A DNA stretch of 64,000 bases from Coniella vitis (lineage: Eukaryota; Ascomycota; Sordariomycetes; Diaporthales; Schizoparmaceae): assembly GCA_011317545.1 (NCBI GenBank), contig WUJK01000017.1, positions 62,001 through 126,000 on the forward strand, given 5' to 3'. The notes beneath the pieces were generated by a model. That model made no database searches. It saw only the letters and a program-made list of their open reading frames with translations, and was not told the DNA's origin. Shown one piece after another: positions 23,197-33,415 of this stretch; within the stretch, counting starts at the first letter, position 1; every line of letters begins with the position of its first letter. The position numbers were made by a program, and so were the translations under genes.

Positions 23197-24266
23197 GAGT
23201 CTTGGGTCAAGATGTGACTACGCGTCAATACAGACAGTATAGAGGACAATTGAGCTTGATGGATGAGATTGCTGGCTGATATGGAAAAGGCTTTCGATGC
23301 ATTCGTCTTCGTTCAGGTCAGACACGTCCGTCCATGTCATGGCTGTTCGTTGGTAGGCCACTCACTGTTTGCTTTTTGTTTTGGTAATATCCACCATCCA
23401 AAGCGTCTTGGACAGACAGGCAAAGCATGGTCCATCGACCATGGTTGCTTCGATGCGCTCAAGATGCCCTTGTCTTCTGTTGCCACCATCTTTTCAGCAT
23501 TCGAGAATAGTTGGTTGAATGCGTTGTAGCTTATGAATAATTGCATGTGAGGCTCTACGTTGAACAGTCTTTTGCACGTTCACAGCACTTGATCGGTTAC
23601 TGCCTGATGTGAGAACTCCGCGATATACACTGTCATCTCTTATCAGTCTTCCACTCCATCGCCGTCCAGCAGACCATTGCCTCGCCGACTACCATCTTGC
23701 TGCTCGCCACCACTCAACCGTCTTGACTTCGCCTACAAGGAGTCAAACACTCCCTGCTTGTAAGGTAGCTGCGTTGCAATTGCCGGGAAGAAGCATCCCC
23801 CTTTGGAGCGCCGAATTAGAAGGCCGTCAGCGCAGGGACTTGTGAGATTCCGGGTGCTGGGCCAGACCTGTCTGCGTTTTATGCGCTGCCGCGGTTGAGC
23901 TCGGACTGCATCAAGTTCTGGAAGCTGTGCTTTGAACACACGGTTGTTGAAAGCGCAGCGATGTTGTTTGGCGGAAGATCTGTTCAGGCAGTCCGCTATG
24001 CGAGCCTTCCACAGAATAGAGTTGAAGATGCTCGTAACTTCAAAATTGGTCAAGTGGGCGCTGTCAACTCATGAAGCATAGGGACGCACATAGGCCCCCG
24101 CTGGATAACCAACCCTGCTCGATGCATTCGGGGTTCCTCAATCTCACCCACTCGATGCTGCTTGTGTCCTTGGTCAATGCTTCATATTCACGCTATACCT
24201 AGATAGTCATCGCATCAATCGCTCTGGGAGTATGCTTCCATCTACTGTTCTTCCGTGGTCCGAGAT
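23197..24266. other. Intergenic between convergent genes
   Basis: 3' flanks of the aldehyde dehydrogenase and DCP1. A coding-looking orphan segment at 23820-24074 is described separately; nothing else is recognised. Confidence 0.5.
23820..24074 (+). other. Coding-like orphan segment without a start codon
   Basis: An open frame of 84 codons runs from just after a CGAATTAG acceptor-like string to a TGA at 24072-24074. It reads SAGTCEIPGAGPDLSAFYA early and VRYASLPQNRVEDARNF late, with ordinary fungal codon use. There is no ATG at its start and no upstream exon I can join with confidence. I do not recognise the family. It may be the last exon of a dead gene. Confidence 0.25.
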
Positions 24267-24926
24267 CTAAACAGCCGTTCGTTGTACAGCGCGCCAGCGG
24301 TCTTGCATAGCTGCCCACGTCTCGTCCAAACTCTCTGGCTCCCGGACCAGTAAGCCCCAATGAATGTATCCGTCCGGTGTAGCTGCAGTCAGCTCTATCA
24401 AGGCCTTTTGGCTGTCGTTCTGCCGACATTCGAGGACGGTAGTCAAGTCGAGTATGAAGTTCTCGAGGGCGGCTCTGTTGACGAGAAACAGGCACGCGCG
24501 GGGCAGGGGCACACCAGTCGACATGTCTGGTTCCTGGTTGCAAATAAAGAGCGGGCCCTTGGCAGCCTCCTCTCCCCAGTCCTCCTTTTCTTGGTCCCAC
24601 TGGAAGAGGAGCACATTGTGCGACATGGCAATGTAGGATTGTATAGTGGGTTCGTAGCGGCGGATGACGCCGAGGTTCATGTCGCCAATGGTGCGAACAT
24701 GGCCTTGGAGCGAGTGCGCTTGTGGATAGTCGGCAGTCTGGACGGTCGTTGTAGCTGTGGCTGTGGCTGTGGCGGTGGCGGTCACTGTGACTGTTGCCTG
24801 CCTGAATTGCGCGTCAGAGCTGGCTTGGGGGCCGTCGCTCTCGTAGTCGGAGACGGGGACGGCATGGGCTGCTCGGTTGGCGCTGTGACCTTGACGGCGT
24901 GCGCGACGAGGGGTTGAGGGTTTCAT
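24267..24926 (-). CDS. mRNA-decapping enzyme subunit 1 (Dcp1)
   Basis: A single exon of 219 residues. The ATG at 24926 opens MKPSTPRRARRQG; the frame extends upstream but without another ATG. Dcp1 binds and activates the Dcp2 nudix hydrolase that removes the 5' cap of mRNAs in P-bodies. The EVH1-like Dcp1 fold begins after a low-complexity N-terminus containing a VTVTATATATATA run: NLGVIRRYEPTIQSYIAMS, VLLFQWD, GPLFICN, then LFLVNRAALENFILDL and a HWGLLVREPESL segment. The conserved helix-strand order and the R-x-x-P-x-I start match the family. It ends soon after the EVH1 domain, so it is a short form without a C-terminal trimerisation region. It diverges from the 5-phosphatase gene across a 1.1-kb interval. 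Confidence 0.8.
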   Translation of the reverse strand: MKPSTPRRARRQGHSANRAAHAVPVSDYESDGPQASSDAQFRQATVTVTATATATATATTTVQTADYPQAHSLQGHVRTIGDMNLGVIRRYEPTIQSYIAMSHNVLLFQWDQEKEDWGEEAAKGPLFICNQEPDMSTGVPLPRACLFLVNRAALENFILDLTTVLECRQNDSQKALIELTAATPDGYIHWGLLVREPESLDETWAAMQDRWRAVQRTAV

Positions 24927-26038
24927 TGTCTGACTAGGTGTTGGTACGGGAGGCACAGGCTCAATTCCGTAAAGAGCGACAAAGACGACTGACGATCTGG
25001 AAAGTGACTCGATACGTTAGCAGTGATCGTGCAAGAGCAGAGGCGTGAACGGAAGAGTCGTGTGCCGCCGGTCCTTGGGGGCCCAGATCTTGTACGACTG
25101 TGATAGCGCAATGCCGTGTAAACTGTGACCATTGACTGACTTTATAGATCTGGACTTGTTTTCTCTGGCGTTCAGGGACTGTTGTATGTGCGCGGTGAAA
25201 TACAGATTGTCGTGCTTGTCGGATGTGGCATGGTTGGGCACGCTGTCGTTCAAGGCCGGGACGCCCGCTGGCTGTGTTGCGAAGATGCGATCAGCTTAAT
25301 AATTATTGGATTCGGATATCTACAAATTAGAAGGCAAGATTCCAATAGTCAAGCAAGTCAAAATGGAGCAAGTGAGGCTGTCACAAGCCGGAGCAACACA
25401 GCAGTGCGAGGGGAAGGTTGATGGAGGCGCGCCAGCGCAAAGCCAGGTGACGTTGTACTTGTACAACAAACACGGCTGTAGAGCCCTTATCTTATCGCTG
25501 CTACTTCTTGGTTGCTGGAGGTAACACTGCATCGCGCACTACAGCGTCTGCGAGTCGCCTGCAAGGCACCAAGCACCACAGGATTGCAGTACCGACGTCA
25601 CCTGGGGCCTGGCTCGCCTTTTCCTCTGGGGCGTCTGCCACTTTATCATCACCACCGACAACTGTCTCAGCTGAGGGCAAGCTGGCCCTTTCATCTCGCT
25701 GGTCACTTTCGCCTCCATTCTCAGGCGAATTCACGCTCATGCACAATTGCCTGCATCGAGGTGCGACCATGTCCTCGTCTGCCGTCGCCCATCTGCGCTT
25801 TTGACACCAGCTGCCTTCTATTGCTCCTCCTCCCCTCTGGTGGCAGACCAGACCGGATCGAGTCAAGTAGACACGCTGCTCTGCCGCCTCTGTTCTTTAC
25901 CATTGTGTGAGTTCAGAGCCCTTGATCCCTTCGAAACGCTGGCGTCTTGCAGCCAGCTGACTTCGTACGCGAAGCATGCCAGTCACTTAATTGCTAGGAT
26001 CGCCACGCCGTTGATAGCACACGGCCGTTCCGCCCGCC
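24927..26038. other. Shared upstream region of DCP1 and the 5-phosphatase gene
   Basis: A 1.1-kb divergent intergenic region. No motif beyond pyrimidine-rich stretches close to the ATG at 26039 can be supported, and no gene is recognised. Confidence 0.55.
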
Positions 26039-29000
26039 ATGGCGTCCCAACTCGACACCAACCACCCCCAAGCAGCCTCGGATGGCCCTGATCCCGCCAA
26101 TCTGGCCTCTGTGAACCCGAACTCGCTCCATTCGAATCTCTATGCGCGACGTGCTGAGTATACGAGGGTTCATCGCACCCGTGTCAAGGTCGGCACCTGG
26201 AATGTTGCCGCTTGTCCTGGCACAGACAAGGACCTAGCTGCATGGTTTGTGGACCAAGATACCGAATCGCAGACGGCGACATCTCAGTCCACCTCCCAAG
26301 AAGCTTCAGATACACCGCATCTGCTCGCAAATGGCAAGATTGGTCTCTACGTGCTCGGCCTGCAGGAAGTTGTGAACCTCAACCCCGTCAGCCAGTACGT
26401 GTACTCCGACGCCAACTCTACCGACAAATGGCGCGCTGCTCTCGAGGCAGCTATGCCCCAGGGCTACACCTTTGTGGCTTCGGAGCAAATGTCGGGTCTC
26501 CTGCTCCTGATTTATGCCGCTCCAGAAGTGGCGCCTCTTGTGGGCAATATCAGCACCAGAGTCATAGGCACAGGAGTGGGCGGATGGTTTGGCAACAAGG
26601 GAGCCGCTGTGGTGCGCATCATGCTAGGTGAGGCCACCAAGATGGTTTTTGTCAATTCCCATCTCTCGAGCGGCAGTGACGCATCCACCATCGAGCGTCG
26701 CTGCTGGGACGTCCGGGCGATTCTCGACCGCGCTCGCTTCGACCCTGTCGTCATCCCGGGCGATGACCGCTCGGAGGAGCAAGAGAAGATTGGCGACGAG
26801 GACTTTGCCTTTTGGTTCGGCGACCTCAATTTCCGCCTGCACGGCATTCCCGGTGACGATATACGCCACATCTTGACGCTACACACCAAAGGCGAGTACG
26901 TCTCAACGAGGCCGGGCGGCAGTGGCCAAGACAGCGAAGAAATCACTATCGTGGCGAAAACGTATGACAGTGATGACGAGGGACAGCAAAAGGAGGACGA
27001 TGCATCCTCCAGGACCCGATTCTCAAATCCCAGCAGCGATGATGACTCTGTCGAGCTGCCCGACCCGGATGACTTTGACCAAGATCCCCATGAAGACCCG
27101 GCCTCTCTACAGGCGACTCTGGACTCGCTGCTCCCGCATGACCAATTACAGCAAGTGATGAAGCAACAGAGAGCATTCCATGACGGCTGGCACGAAGGGC
27201 CCATTACCTTCCTACCGTCCTACAAGTACGACGTAGGCACAGTTGCGGTATTTGACTCGAGCGAAAAGAAGCGAGCCCCGAGCTGGTGCGATCGCATCCT
27301 GTATCGAACCAGGCGGGACCGTGAGCAACACGAGAGGAAGCTCAAGGAAGAAGCAGACGCTCGCAAACGCGACGAGGAAATGAAAGCCCGAGGTATCGAC
27401 CATGCTGGTGACGATGACGAAGTCTTGTTCGACTACGACCCCGAAAATGACGGCGACACGGAGCCTGCCGGCAAGCCCGCTCTGGATTATGACGAATATG
27501 ATGAAACCGGATCCGCTGGTCGTCAGGAAGCCGGTCATGAAGAGAACCACACACAGGGCCTTAGCCTGGAAACCTACACCTCCCACCAATGGGTCGCGTC
27601 CTCTGATCACAAGCCTGTCTCTGCGACCTTTGTTCTCGATTTCGATGCTGTCGTACCGGATCTCAAGGTCGATGTATACGCCGAGGTGGCTCGTGAGATT
27701 GATCGCGCGGAGAACGAAGGCCGACCAACCGTCACCATTGTCTCGGAAGCTTCGCAGTCTGGTCCTGAGTTGGTCGATTTCAGCGAGATTCGGTTTCTCG
27801 ATCGGCGGCTGGCGTCGCTAACCGTTGCCAATACTGGCCGCGTGCCTGCCACAATAAGCTTCATCGCGAACTCTCCTGACAGGGGCTCGGAAGATGGCAG
27901 TCCTTCTCATGAGTGGCTATCGACCTCGTTGACCAAGCCAGAGCCCACCGGTGCCGTTGAAGAGCCCCTTAGTCTGCAAAGCGAGGTCACATTGCAGCCA
28001 GGCGAAACTGTCAATGCGGCTATAGAAATCTATATCACTAAATTGTCGCACGCAAGATTGCTGAATGATGGACGGGAGACCCTAGATGAAGTGCTGATCT
28101 TGCGTGTTGCGGATGGGCGGGACCATTTCATCACGGTACGAGCTGCTTGGCTCCCGACATGCATGGGCAGATCCATTGACGAGCTGATACGCGTGCCTGA
28201 TGGCGGCACTCGAGCCTTTGTGGCCGCCCTGGCTCAGAACAAGAAAGTCAAGTTCACTGGTGCAATCCCTTACGACTTGGATATCCACCGCTCTGCGCCC
28301 AAGGAGCTCTTCAAACTGATTGAGGCCCTCGAGATCCTCACCGACAGGACCATTGCTGATGAGCAGATGCTGGGATCATATACCATCCCTCGCGACAAGC
28401 ACGGCTGGCCGTTTGAACACAGTGTTGCTGGTGCCCACCAAGATCTTGTACCTGCCGTCATTGACGCTCTCGACACGGATCGACCTATTGCTGATGCTTT
28501 TCCGGCCGAGACTGATCCCTGTCAGCGTCTGGAAACCGTAGCCGAGGTTCTCCTTCTCTTTCTGCGCGGTCTGACGGACGGGGTTGTCAACATCCAGCTC
28601 TGGTCCATCCTTGAGCAAGCCCCCATTAGGGCGTTTGGTCAGACCAATGGCGGTGGTGTGGCCACACCCATTGGTTCTCCAGCAGATGCCGATGAAGACG
28701 ATCGAATGGCGGTCCTAGATGTCCTCACCAATGCGCCCAACCACAACATCTGTTTTGTCTTTCTCACTACCACGCTGGCAAAGGTCATCACCGAACTCGC
28801 ACCGATCCAAAAGAGTGAGCTGGAAATGCTGAAGTTGACGACCCCAAGCTCTCCGTCCAGTCCAAAAAGCAGTGGTGGCGGGAGCCCGGGTGGCGCCATC
28901 GGCGGTGCCATCGGGGCGATAGGTCGTCGCTCACTCGTCTTTCGGCGAAGTCTTACGGGTAAAGCAGGTTCTATTGGCGGTATGCCTTCTATCAGCGACG

Positions 29001-29176
29001 CGCTTGCAGCCGCGGAGCGGCGCCGGGCAAAAGAGAAGCGTGTAGCGCAGTTATTTGGCGGCGCTGTTTGCCGTACGCCGCCGCCAGTAAAGGACAAGGA
29101 GCGGAGGGTGTTGGAAAGCAAGCAGGCTATGCTGATTGAGTTGTTTCTACGGAGGCGGGATGGAGGGAACCTGTGA
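26039..29176 (+). CDS. OCRL/INPP5B-like inositol polyphosphate 5-phosphatase
   Basis: A single exon of 1045 residues. It would remove the 5-phosphate from PI(4,5)P2 and related lipids on endomembranes. Catalytic motifs appear in order: KVGTWNVAA (near residue 50), LGLQEVV, GWFGNKGAAV (about 182), NSHLSSG, FWFGDLNFRLHG (about 258), PSWCDRILYR (about 413) and SSDHKPVSATF (about 521). A predicted ASH-like beta domain follows (LASLTVANTGRVPATI), then a RhoGAP-like C-terminus (PKELFKLIEAL, LFLRGLTDGVVN), the domain order of human OCRL and INPP5B. Two long acidic inserts split the catalytic domain, roughly residues 295-360 and 425-515. A Ser/Gly-rich loop sits near the end. The RhoGAP-like part shows no obvious arginine finger, so GAP activity is unlikely. 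The start context GCCATGG is good. Confidence 0.9.
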   Translation: MASQLDTNHPQAASDGPDPANLASVNPNSLHSNLYARRAEYTRVHRTRVKVGTWNVAACPGTDKDLAAWFVDQDTESQTATSQSTSQEASDTPHLLANGKIGLYVLGLQEVVNLNPVSQYVYSDANSTDKWRAALEAAMPQGYTFVASEQMSGLLLLIYAAPEVAPLVGNISTRVIGTGVGGWFGNKGAAVVRIMLGEATKMVFVNSHLSSGSDASTIERRCWDVRAILDRARFDPVVIPGDDRSEEQEKIGDEDFAFWFGDLNFRLHGIPGDDIRHILTLHTKGEYVSTRPGGSGQDSEEITIVAKTYDSDDEGQQKEDDASSRTRFSNPSSDDDSVELPDPDDFDQDPHEDPASLQATLDSLLPHDQLQQVMKQQRAFHDGWHEGPITFLPSYKYDVGTVAVFDSSEKKRAPSWCDRILYRTRRDREQHERKLKEEADARKRDEEMKARGIDHAGDDDEVLFDYDPENDGDTEPAGKPALDYDEYDETGSAGRQEAGHEENHTQGLSLETYTSHQWVASSDHKPVSATFVLDFDAVVPDLKVDVYAEVAREIDRAENEGRPTVTIVSEASQSGPELVDFSEIRFLDRRLASLTVANTGRVPATISFIANSPDRGSEDGSPSHEWLSTSLTKPEPTGAVEEPLSLQSEVTLQPGETVNAAIEIYITKLSHARLLNDGRETLDEVLILRVADGRDHFITVRAAWLPTCMGRSIDELIRVPDGGTRAFVAALAQNKKVKFTGAIPYDLDIHRSAPKELFKLIEALEILTDRTIADEQMLGSYTIPRDKHGWPFEHSVAGAHQDLVPAVIDALDTDRPIADAFPAETDPCQRLETVAEVLLLFLRGLTDGVVNIQLWSILEQAPIRAFGQTNGGGVATPIGSPADADEDDRMAVLDVLTNAPNHNICFVFLTTTLAKVITELAPIQKSELEMLKLTTPSSPSSPKSSGGGSPGGAIGGAIGAIGRRSLVFRRSLTGKAGSIGGMPSISDALAAAERRRAKEKRVAQLFGGAVCRTPPPVKDKERRVLESKQAMLIELFLRRRDGGNL

Positions 29177-30184
29177 TTGAACGCATACAAAAGACGAATG
29201 CTCCGATGATTGCATTGCTGAGTGTGCAAAGCGGTTTGGCTTGGTTCTGGTTGTCTTTTTCCTGGTGGTGTTGCTAAGAGGCAAAGTAGGATATGTATAG
29301 AAACGATACCCCCCTTGAATAAGGCTTGTACACCATTTTATCTTTTTTTTTTCCCTCCTGTCTTGGTTGGCGTTTCGTCTTTTCATTTTGTTCTCTTAAT
29401 GGGTGTTTCTTCTATCAGCGCCATTATGTCTCTGTCTTCTTGGATACTAATGGGTGGTTTCGTCGTCTACCACGCACTGAATCCTTCCCGCTCCATGTTT
29501 TCATCTCCCTCACATGCTCATTTACCGAAACCTCAGGCTTTGCTCTCTTGCGGTTTATATCTCTTGGTTGTTTGTCTGCGAAACTCGTCGCAAAGCAAAA
29601 GTGTTTTGGTGGGTGTATACATACACGAGCCACCAGCACCCATCACTTGATAATCTTTGTCTAAAGACCTCTTTCTCTGCAAATATACATTCATGTTCTA
29701 GTGTATTTCGAAGGCGTTGGCTGGTTTCCAGGGCATATGTCGTCCCATCTGAGGGTTGCAAGTGCAGTGACTCGTAGTCAAGCAGCGGGTGGAAGGCGTG
29801 ACGGGCGTTCTGGTGGCAGCAGTAGCAGCAAATTTGCCTTCACTGGAAACCGCTCGTGTTGTTTTTCTCCCACAAGCTGTCCGCACTTTTTATTTGCTGG
29901 CTGGAATTCGGTGCCACTGACTGCATGACCGTGGAAAGGGCTGCACCTTTTGCCCGGTTTCCTGCTCTGCCTCTCTTTCCATCCCCTTTCATCCAGCCTG
30001 CAGACAGAACTACATTGCCAGGACAGCTAAAAGGCTGCTCCCATTGTGCGCTACCCTCACCAAGCCCAAGCCCTCTGCTTGTTGAACAAGGTAGCAAGCA
30101 GTCTCCAAGATCACCTTGCTCCAGTTGCCCCTTGTTGCTCATCTTCTTTGCTTGCTCTTCCTACGCCGAATCAAGCTCAAGGCC
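29177..30184. other. Intergenic, no gene recognised
   Basis: T-rich 3' flank of the phosphatase gene followed by the pyrimidine-rich promoter of the next gene. Confidence 0.55.
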
Positions 30185-31525
30185 ATGGCGTGCACGACAC
30201 GCCCTGCCGCAAACCACGAATCCCAACAGGACGCCTCCAAGCCCTCTTCGCAGACCAGCCGACTCTTCACGTCGCAGCACTCAATCTACGCCCGCCGCGC
30301 CCTCCTTCGCCTGGCCGACAGCCGCCGCTCTGCCCTCCGCCAGTCACGGATCGACAGGATTCTCCAGCGCTTCTCCAAGGACGAAGCCGAGAGCCTGTAC
30401 AATCAGGCCAAGGCACTGGCAGAATTCAGGGACAAGGACGAGGACATAGCCAAGGATGACCAGCGGCGCTTGGAAGACTATCAAAGGCGCGTGGCGGAAC
30501 AGGAGGAGGAAGAGAAGGGCAAGAAGATGCCAGCGCAAAGTGCTTGGGAAGATCTATCTGACGACGTGCAATGGGGCGTCGGTCACCAAGCGTCGCCTAC
30601 CTGGAATGCACATTCCTTCTCGGAGAGTGATAGCGAAGATGAAGATGACAATGACAATGACTGGGGTGCTGGTCCCAGCTTTTCTTGGTTGGGTCAGAGG
30701 GCAGAGGGCCAGTTGGACGCGGAAGAGCAGAGCGAGCCACAAGCAGACGACTGCGCACTCATTGCTGACCTCGACGCGCACCCAGGGGTGGACAAAGCGC
30801 ATGAGGCCAGCATGTCCACTACACAGGACCAGAGGGCATCTGATGACAATGACGACGATGACGGCGATGATGGCGAGGATGGCGAGGATGAACGCCAAAT
30901 GTCTACGGATAGTCAGCAGTTCTGGGATGACTTGGGCGGCCAGAGCGCTTGGGACCTCAGCTACGGCCTTGAGCCTGCCGGCAACGAGACGCCTGCCACA
31001 TCCAGGTCCCATTCTGTCACTGGAAATCACAATCAAACCCCTGACGATGACAGCGATGACGATGATTTCCTCCTCTACACACGTCCGCCGTCGCCCCCTC
31101 CCACTGCAATAGCAACACACACGGGCTCGCTCCGCCCACTGGCTGTACACAGATCCCCACACAGTCGTATCCATACCAAGCCCACCGAGAAGGACGCTGA
31201 AAGGATCGCTCTGCTCTTGCAAGACCGCCAATGGAACCAGCTGAGGCGCAAGATCAAAGCCAACAATGCCGCAGCCCAGTCCCGCCGAGAACGTCGGAGG
31301 ACGATGCCGTATTTCCCCGTCCGGGAGCTCAGGGCGATCGACAGTAGGATCGACCCCCGCCTGACCATTTACAACGTCGTCAAGCCCGAGGATGCGTTCT
31401 TCCATCGGGCACCAGGAAGGAATGGTCAGCACATTGTCTCTCCTCTGTGGCAATCCGGACCGCAACGATGCCGAAGAATTCTGCCGTACCGCGTGCGCAG
31501 GCTCTCTGGCAGAGTACTCATGTAA
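30185..31525 (+). CDS. Acidic coiled-coil protein of unknown function
   Basis: A single exon of 446 residues from the ATG at 30185 (context GGCCATGGC); the frame extends upstream without an ATG. Residues about 28-110 are charged and probably helical or coiled-coil (RRALLRLADSRRSALRQSRI, then AESLYNQAKALAEFRDKDED and RRLEDYQRRVAEQEEEEKG). The middle is very acidic with Asp runs (DDNDDDDGDDGEDGEDE) and two WDDLGGQSAW/AWEDLSDDVQW-like Trp motifs. The C-terminus is basic and more conserved-looking (WNQLRRKIKANNAAAQSRRE, MPYFPVRELRAIDSRIDPRL). This acidic-middle, basic-tail layout suggests a nuclear or chromatin-associated protein, but no family is recognised and that role is a guess. Confidence 0.7.
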   Translation: MACTTRPAANHESQQDASKPSSQTSRLFTSQHSIYARRALLRLADSRRSALRQSRIDRILQRFSKDEAESLYNQAKALAEFRDKDEDIAKDDQRRLEDYQRRVAEQEEEEKGKKMPAQSAWEDLSDDVQWGVGHQASPTWNAHSFSESDSEDEDDNDNDWGAGPSFSWLGQRAEGQLDAEEQSEPQADDCALIADLDAHPGVDKAHEASMSTTQDQRASDDNDDDDGDDGEDGEDERQMSTDSQQFWDDLGGQSAWDLSYGLEPAGNETPATSRSHSVTGNHNQTPDDDSDDDDFLLYTRPPSPPPTAIATHTGSLRPLAVHRSPHSRIHTKPTEKDAERIALLLQDRQWNQLRRKIKANNAAAQSRRERRRTMPYFPVRELRAIDSRIDPRLTIYNVVKPEDAFFHRAPGRNGQHIVSPLWQSGPQRCRRILPYRVRRLSGRVLM

Positions 31526-32007
31526 ATGCCGTTTGGAGGCGAAATCGTTGGGGAGCTTCTCAGTTTGGTATTGACGTCGACAAACTGGTTGCTAGGCGCA
31601 GATGAAGCCGAACATCAACAGGGACGAATAGTAAAGCTTGAGCTGGGTAGGATTCAAGTTCGTGGGAGTCATATCGGCCCAAGGCAAGGCTTTGCAAAGC
31701 AACTGTAGGCAGGATGCTTAGGCGAGAAGTCAAGAATACAACAAAGCCCCTGACAAGGCTGCGGTTAGACCTCACGTATAGAACTCTAGAAGTACTTGGT
31801 TTCGTCAGTAGCATGTATATGAGCAGGATTCCTGAATGCCAAGTTAGAGACACCAACTATGCTTGAATCCCCTCAGGACCTTCTCATTGATCCAAATCAT
31901 GTAGGCTTCCACTACCCTTAGACTGAAGATCTTGGCATGATCCGAGTACAGCTAGTAATCGCCAGGTACTCGGCTATGAATCTGTCCGCGCCTGGTAGGC
32001 AAGAGAG
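31526..32007. other. Intergenic between convergent genes
   Basis: I see no gene, repeat or RNA here. Confidence 0.5.
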
Positions 32008-32598
32008 TCACACATCCAACACCGGCCCCTCTCCTCCATAGACAGGGTCCCTCTCAAACCACGCCAACGCCTTGATCCCATCCACCCTCTCCTCCTCCCC
32101 CTCCACGCCATAACACATATCCCACTGACAACCAGGAGGGTAGCTCCCCACCATCTCAAACCTCCCCTCCCCTTCTTCCTCCTCCTCCTCCTCCTCCTCA
32201 CGCACCAACCGATGGCCAACCCCCGCAGGAACGACAATCAAGTCCCCCACACGCACCTCAGCCTCCACCCGCCCGGGGTTGTCCTCGCCACCAAAGCACA
32301 GCATCGCACGGCCGGAGGAGACAGCGAGGACTTCGTGTGTCGTGCTGTGGAAGTGCGTGGTGGGGTACATGGTGTAGCGCCATTGGGGGACGACGGAGGC
32401 GGTGGTGCGCAGGTGGGACTCGATTTGCTGGGGTGGGAGGGTCCTTGTCCTTGTCGTTGTTGTTGTGTTGGATGGTGGGAGAAAGGCCGAGTGGTAGATG
32501 AGCAATGGTTTGTTTGTGGCACTGCAGTTGGGGAGGCGGTTATGTGCCGGGATAAAGTGCTTGCTCACGCGCAGCGAGGAGAGAGGTTGGATTCGCAT
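32008..32598 (-). CDS. Small cupin-fold protein (YjlB-like)
   Basis: A single exon of 196 residues from the ATG at 32598 (MRIQPLSSLRVSKHFIPAHN). The core is a cupin: YPTTHFHSTTHEVLAVSSG holds the metal-ligand His-X-His and Glu, PGRVEAEVRVGDLIVVPAGV carries the turn and GDxxxxPAG motif, and GVGHRLV supplies the later His. The tail has SYPPGCQWDMCYG and a WFERDPVYG end typical of the short fungal/bacterial YjlB-like cupins. The substrate is unknown. A (CTC)n tract codes for about nine consecutive Glu after the cupin core, a likely site of length variation. The bases upstream of the ATG are an A/G-rich stretch probably belonging to the 5' UTR. Confidence 0.75.
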   Translation of the reverse strand: MRIQPLSSLRVSKHFIPAHNRLPNCSATNKPLLIYHSAFLPPSNTTTTTRTRTLPPQQIESHLRTTASVVPQWRYTMYPTTHFHSTTHEVLAVSSGRAMLCFGGEDNPGRVEAEVRVGDLIVVPAGVGHRLVREEEEEEEEEGEGRFEMVGSYPPGCQWDMCYGVEGEEERVDGIKALAWFERDPVYGGEGPVLDV

Positions 32599-33415
32599 TA
32601 TGCTATGTATATTTGCCTTTTTCCTCTTTTTTTTTTCTCTCTCTCTTTTTTTTTTCTCCTTTCCTTTTCTGTGGTTTGCTTTCTGAACAATCCTGTGTTT
32701 TGCACTGGCTTGTGCTGCGCTCCCTGTTTTGTATGTTGTTGTGGAAGGCTGATGATGTTGGAATCGAAGCAAGTCTTCTTGAGCAGGATGCAAGTAGTGA
32801 TGGACGTCAAAACCCTCGCCCCGGGTTCATTACTCTGCTGCCCAACTTATTCCGTTGGTTCCGTATGTTTCGTGCAGTGGGGTGTGGCTTCTCTGGATGG
32901 TGATGTTGCGGAGCAAACGACCTGCGCAAAGGTCAACATTGACATGTACGAGGAGCAAGACAAGATGCACAGCACTGTGTCGCGTTACGTCATGGGTACT
33001 TGTGCTTATCACCGGTATAGACAGACTTGGCCTCGCCCAAGTAACCAAATCGCAAATGGCAACAAGACGGCTCAGCTTGTGAGAATCAAACTCGCATTGA
33101 AAAGAGCTTCGAAAGGGTATAAATATACGCGCAACGGTTGACAAAGCAAAAAGAGACGGAAAGCAACACTGTCTGGACACGAGAGCCAGCCTTGCGGTGC
33201 TGACATGGAAACCGAACCCAAAATCAAACCAGTCCTCACAGTCCAAAGTCCGTAACCCGTAATCCATAATATGTATGCTGCCCGATAGTGTTTCCTGAAC
33301 CTGATATGCATGGTAGAATGTTTGCAAAGGAGGAGAGGAGAACGATTTTGCACTTTGCTTGTGCTTTGAATGAGCGCTCGTGTCCGTTTTCTGTTGATTC
33401 TGCCCCCCTCACCTC
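32599..33415. other. Intergenic, no gene recognised
   Basis: Promoter side of the cupin gene and 3' flank of the acyltransferase. It contains a T/C-rich tract at about 32620-32670. Confidence 0.5.

Noticed and set aside
28860..28960. Gly/Ser-rich stretch of the 5-phosphatase taken as a possible intron
   Set aside because: The frame is open on both sides, and I see no donor/acceptor pair with a branch point that would remove it in phase.
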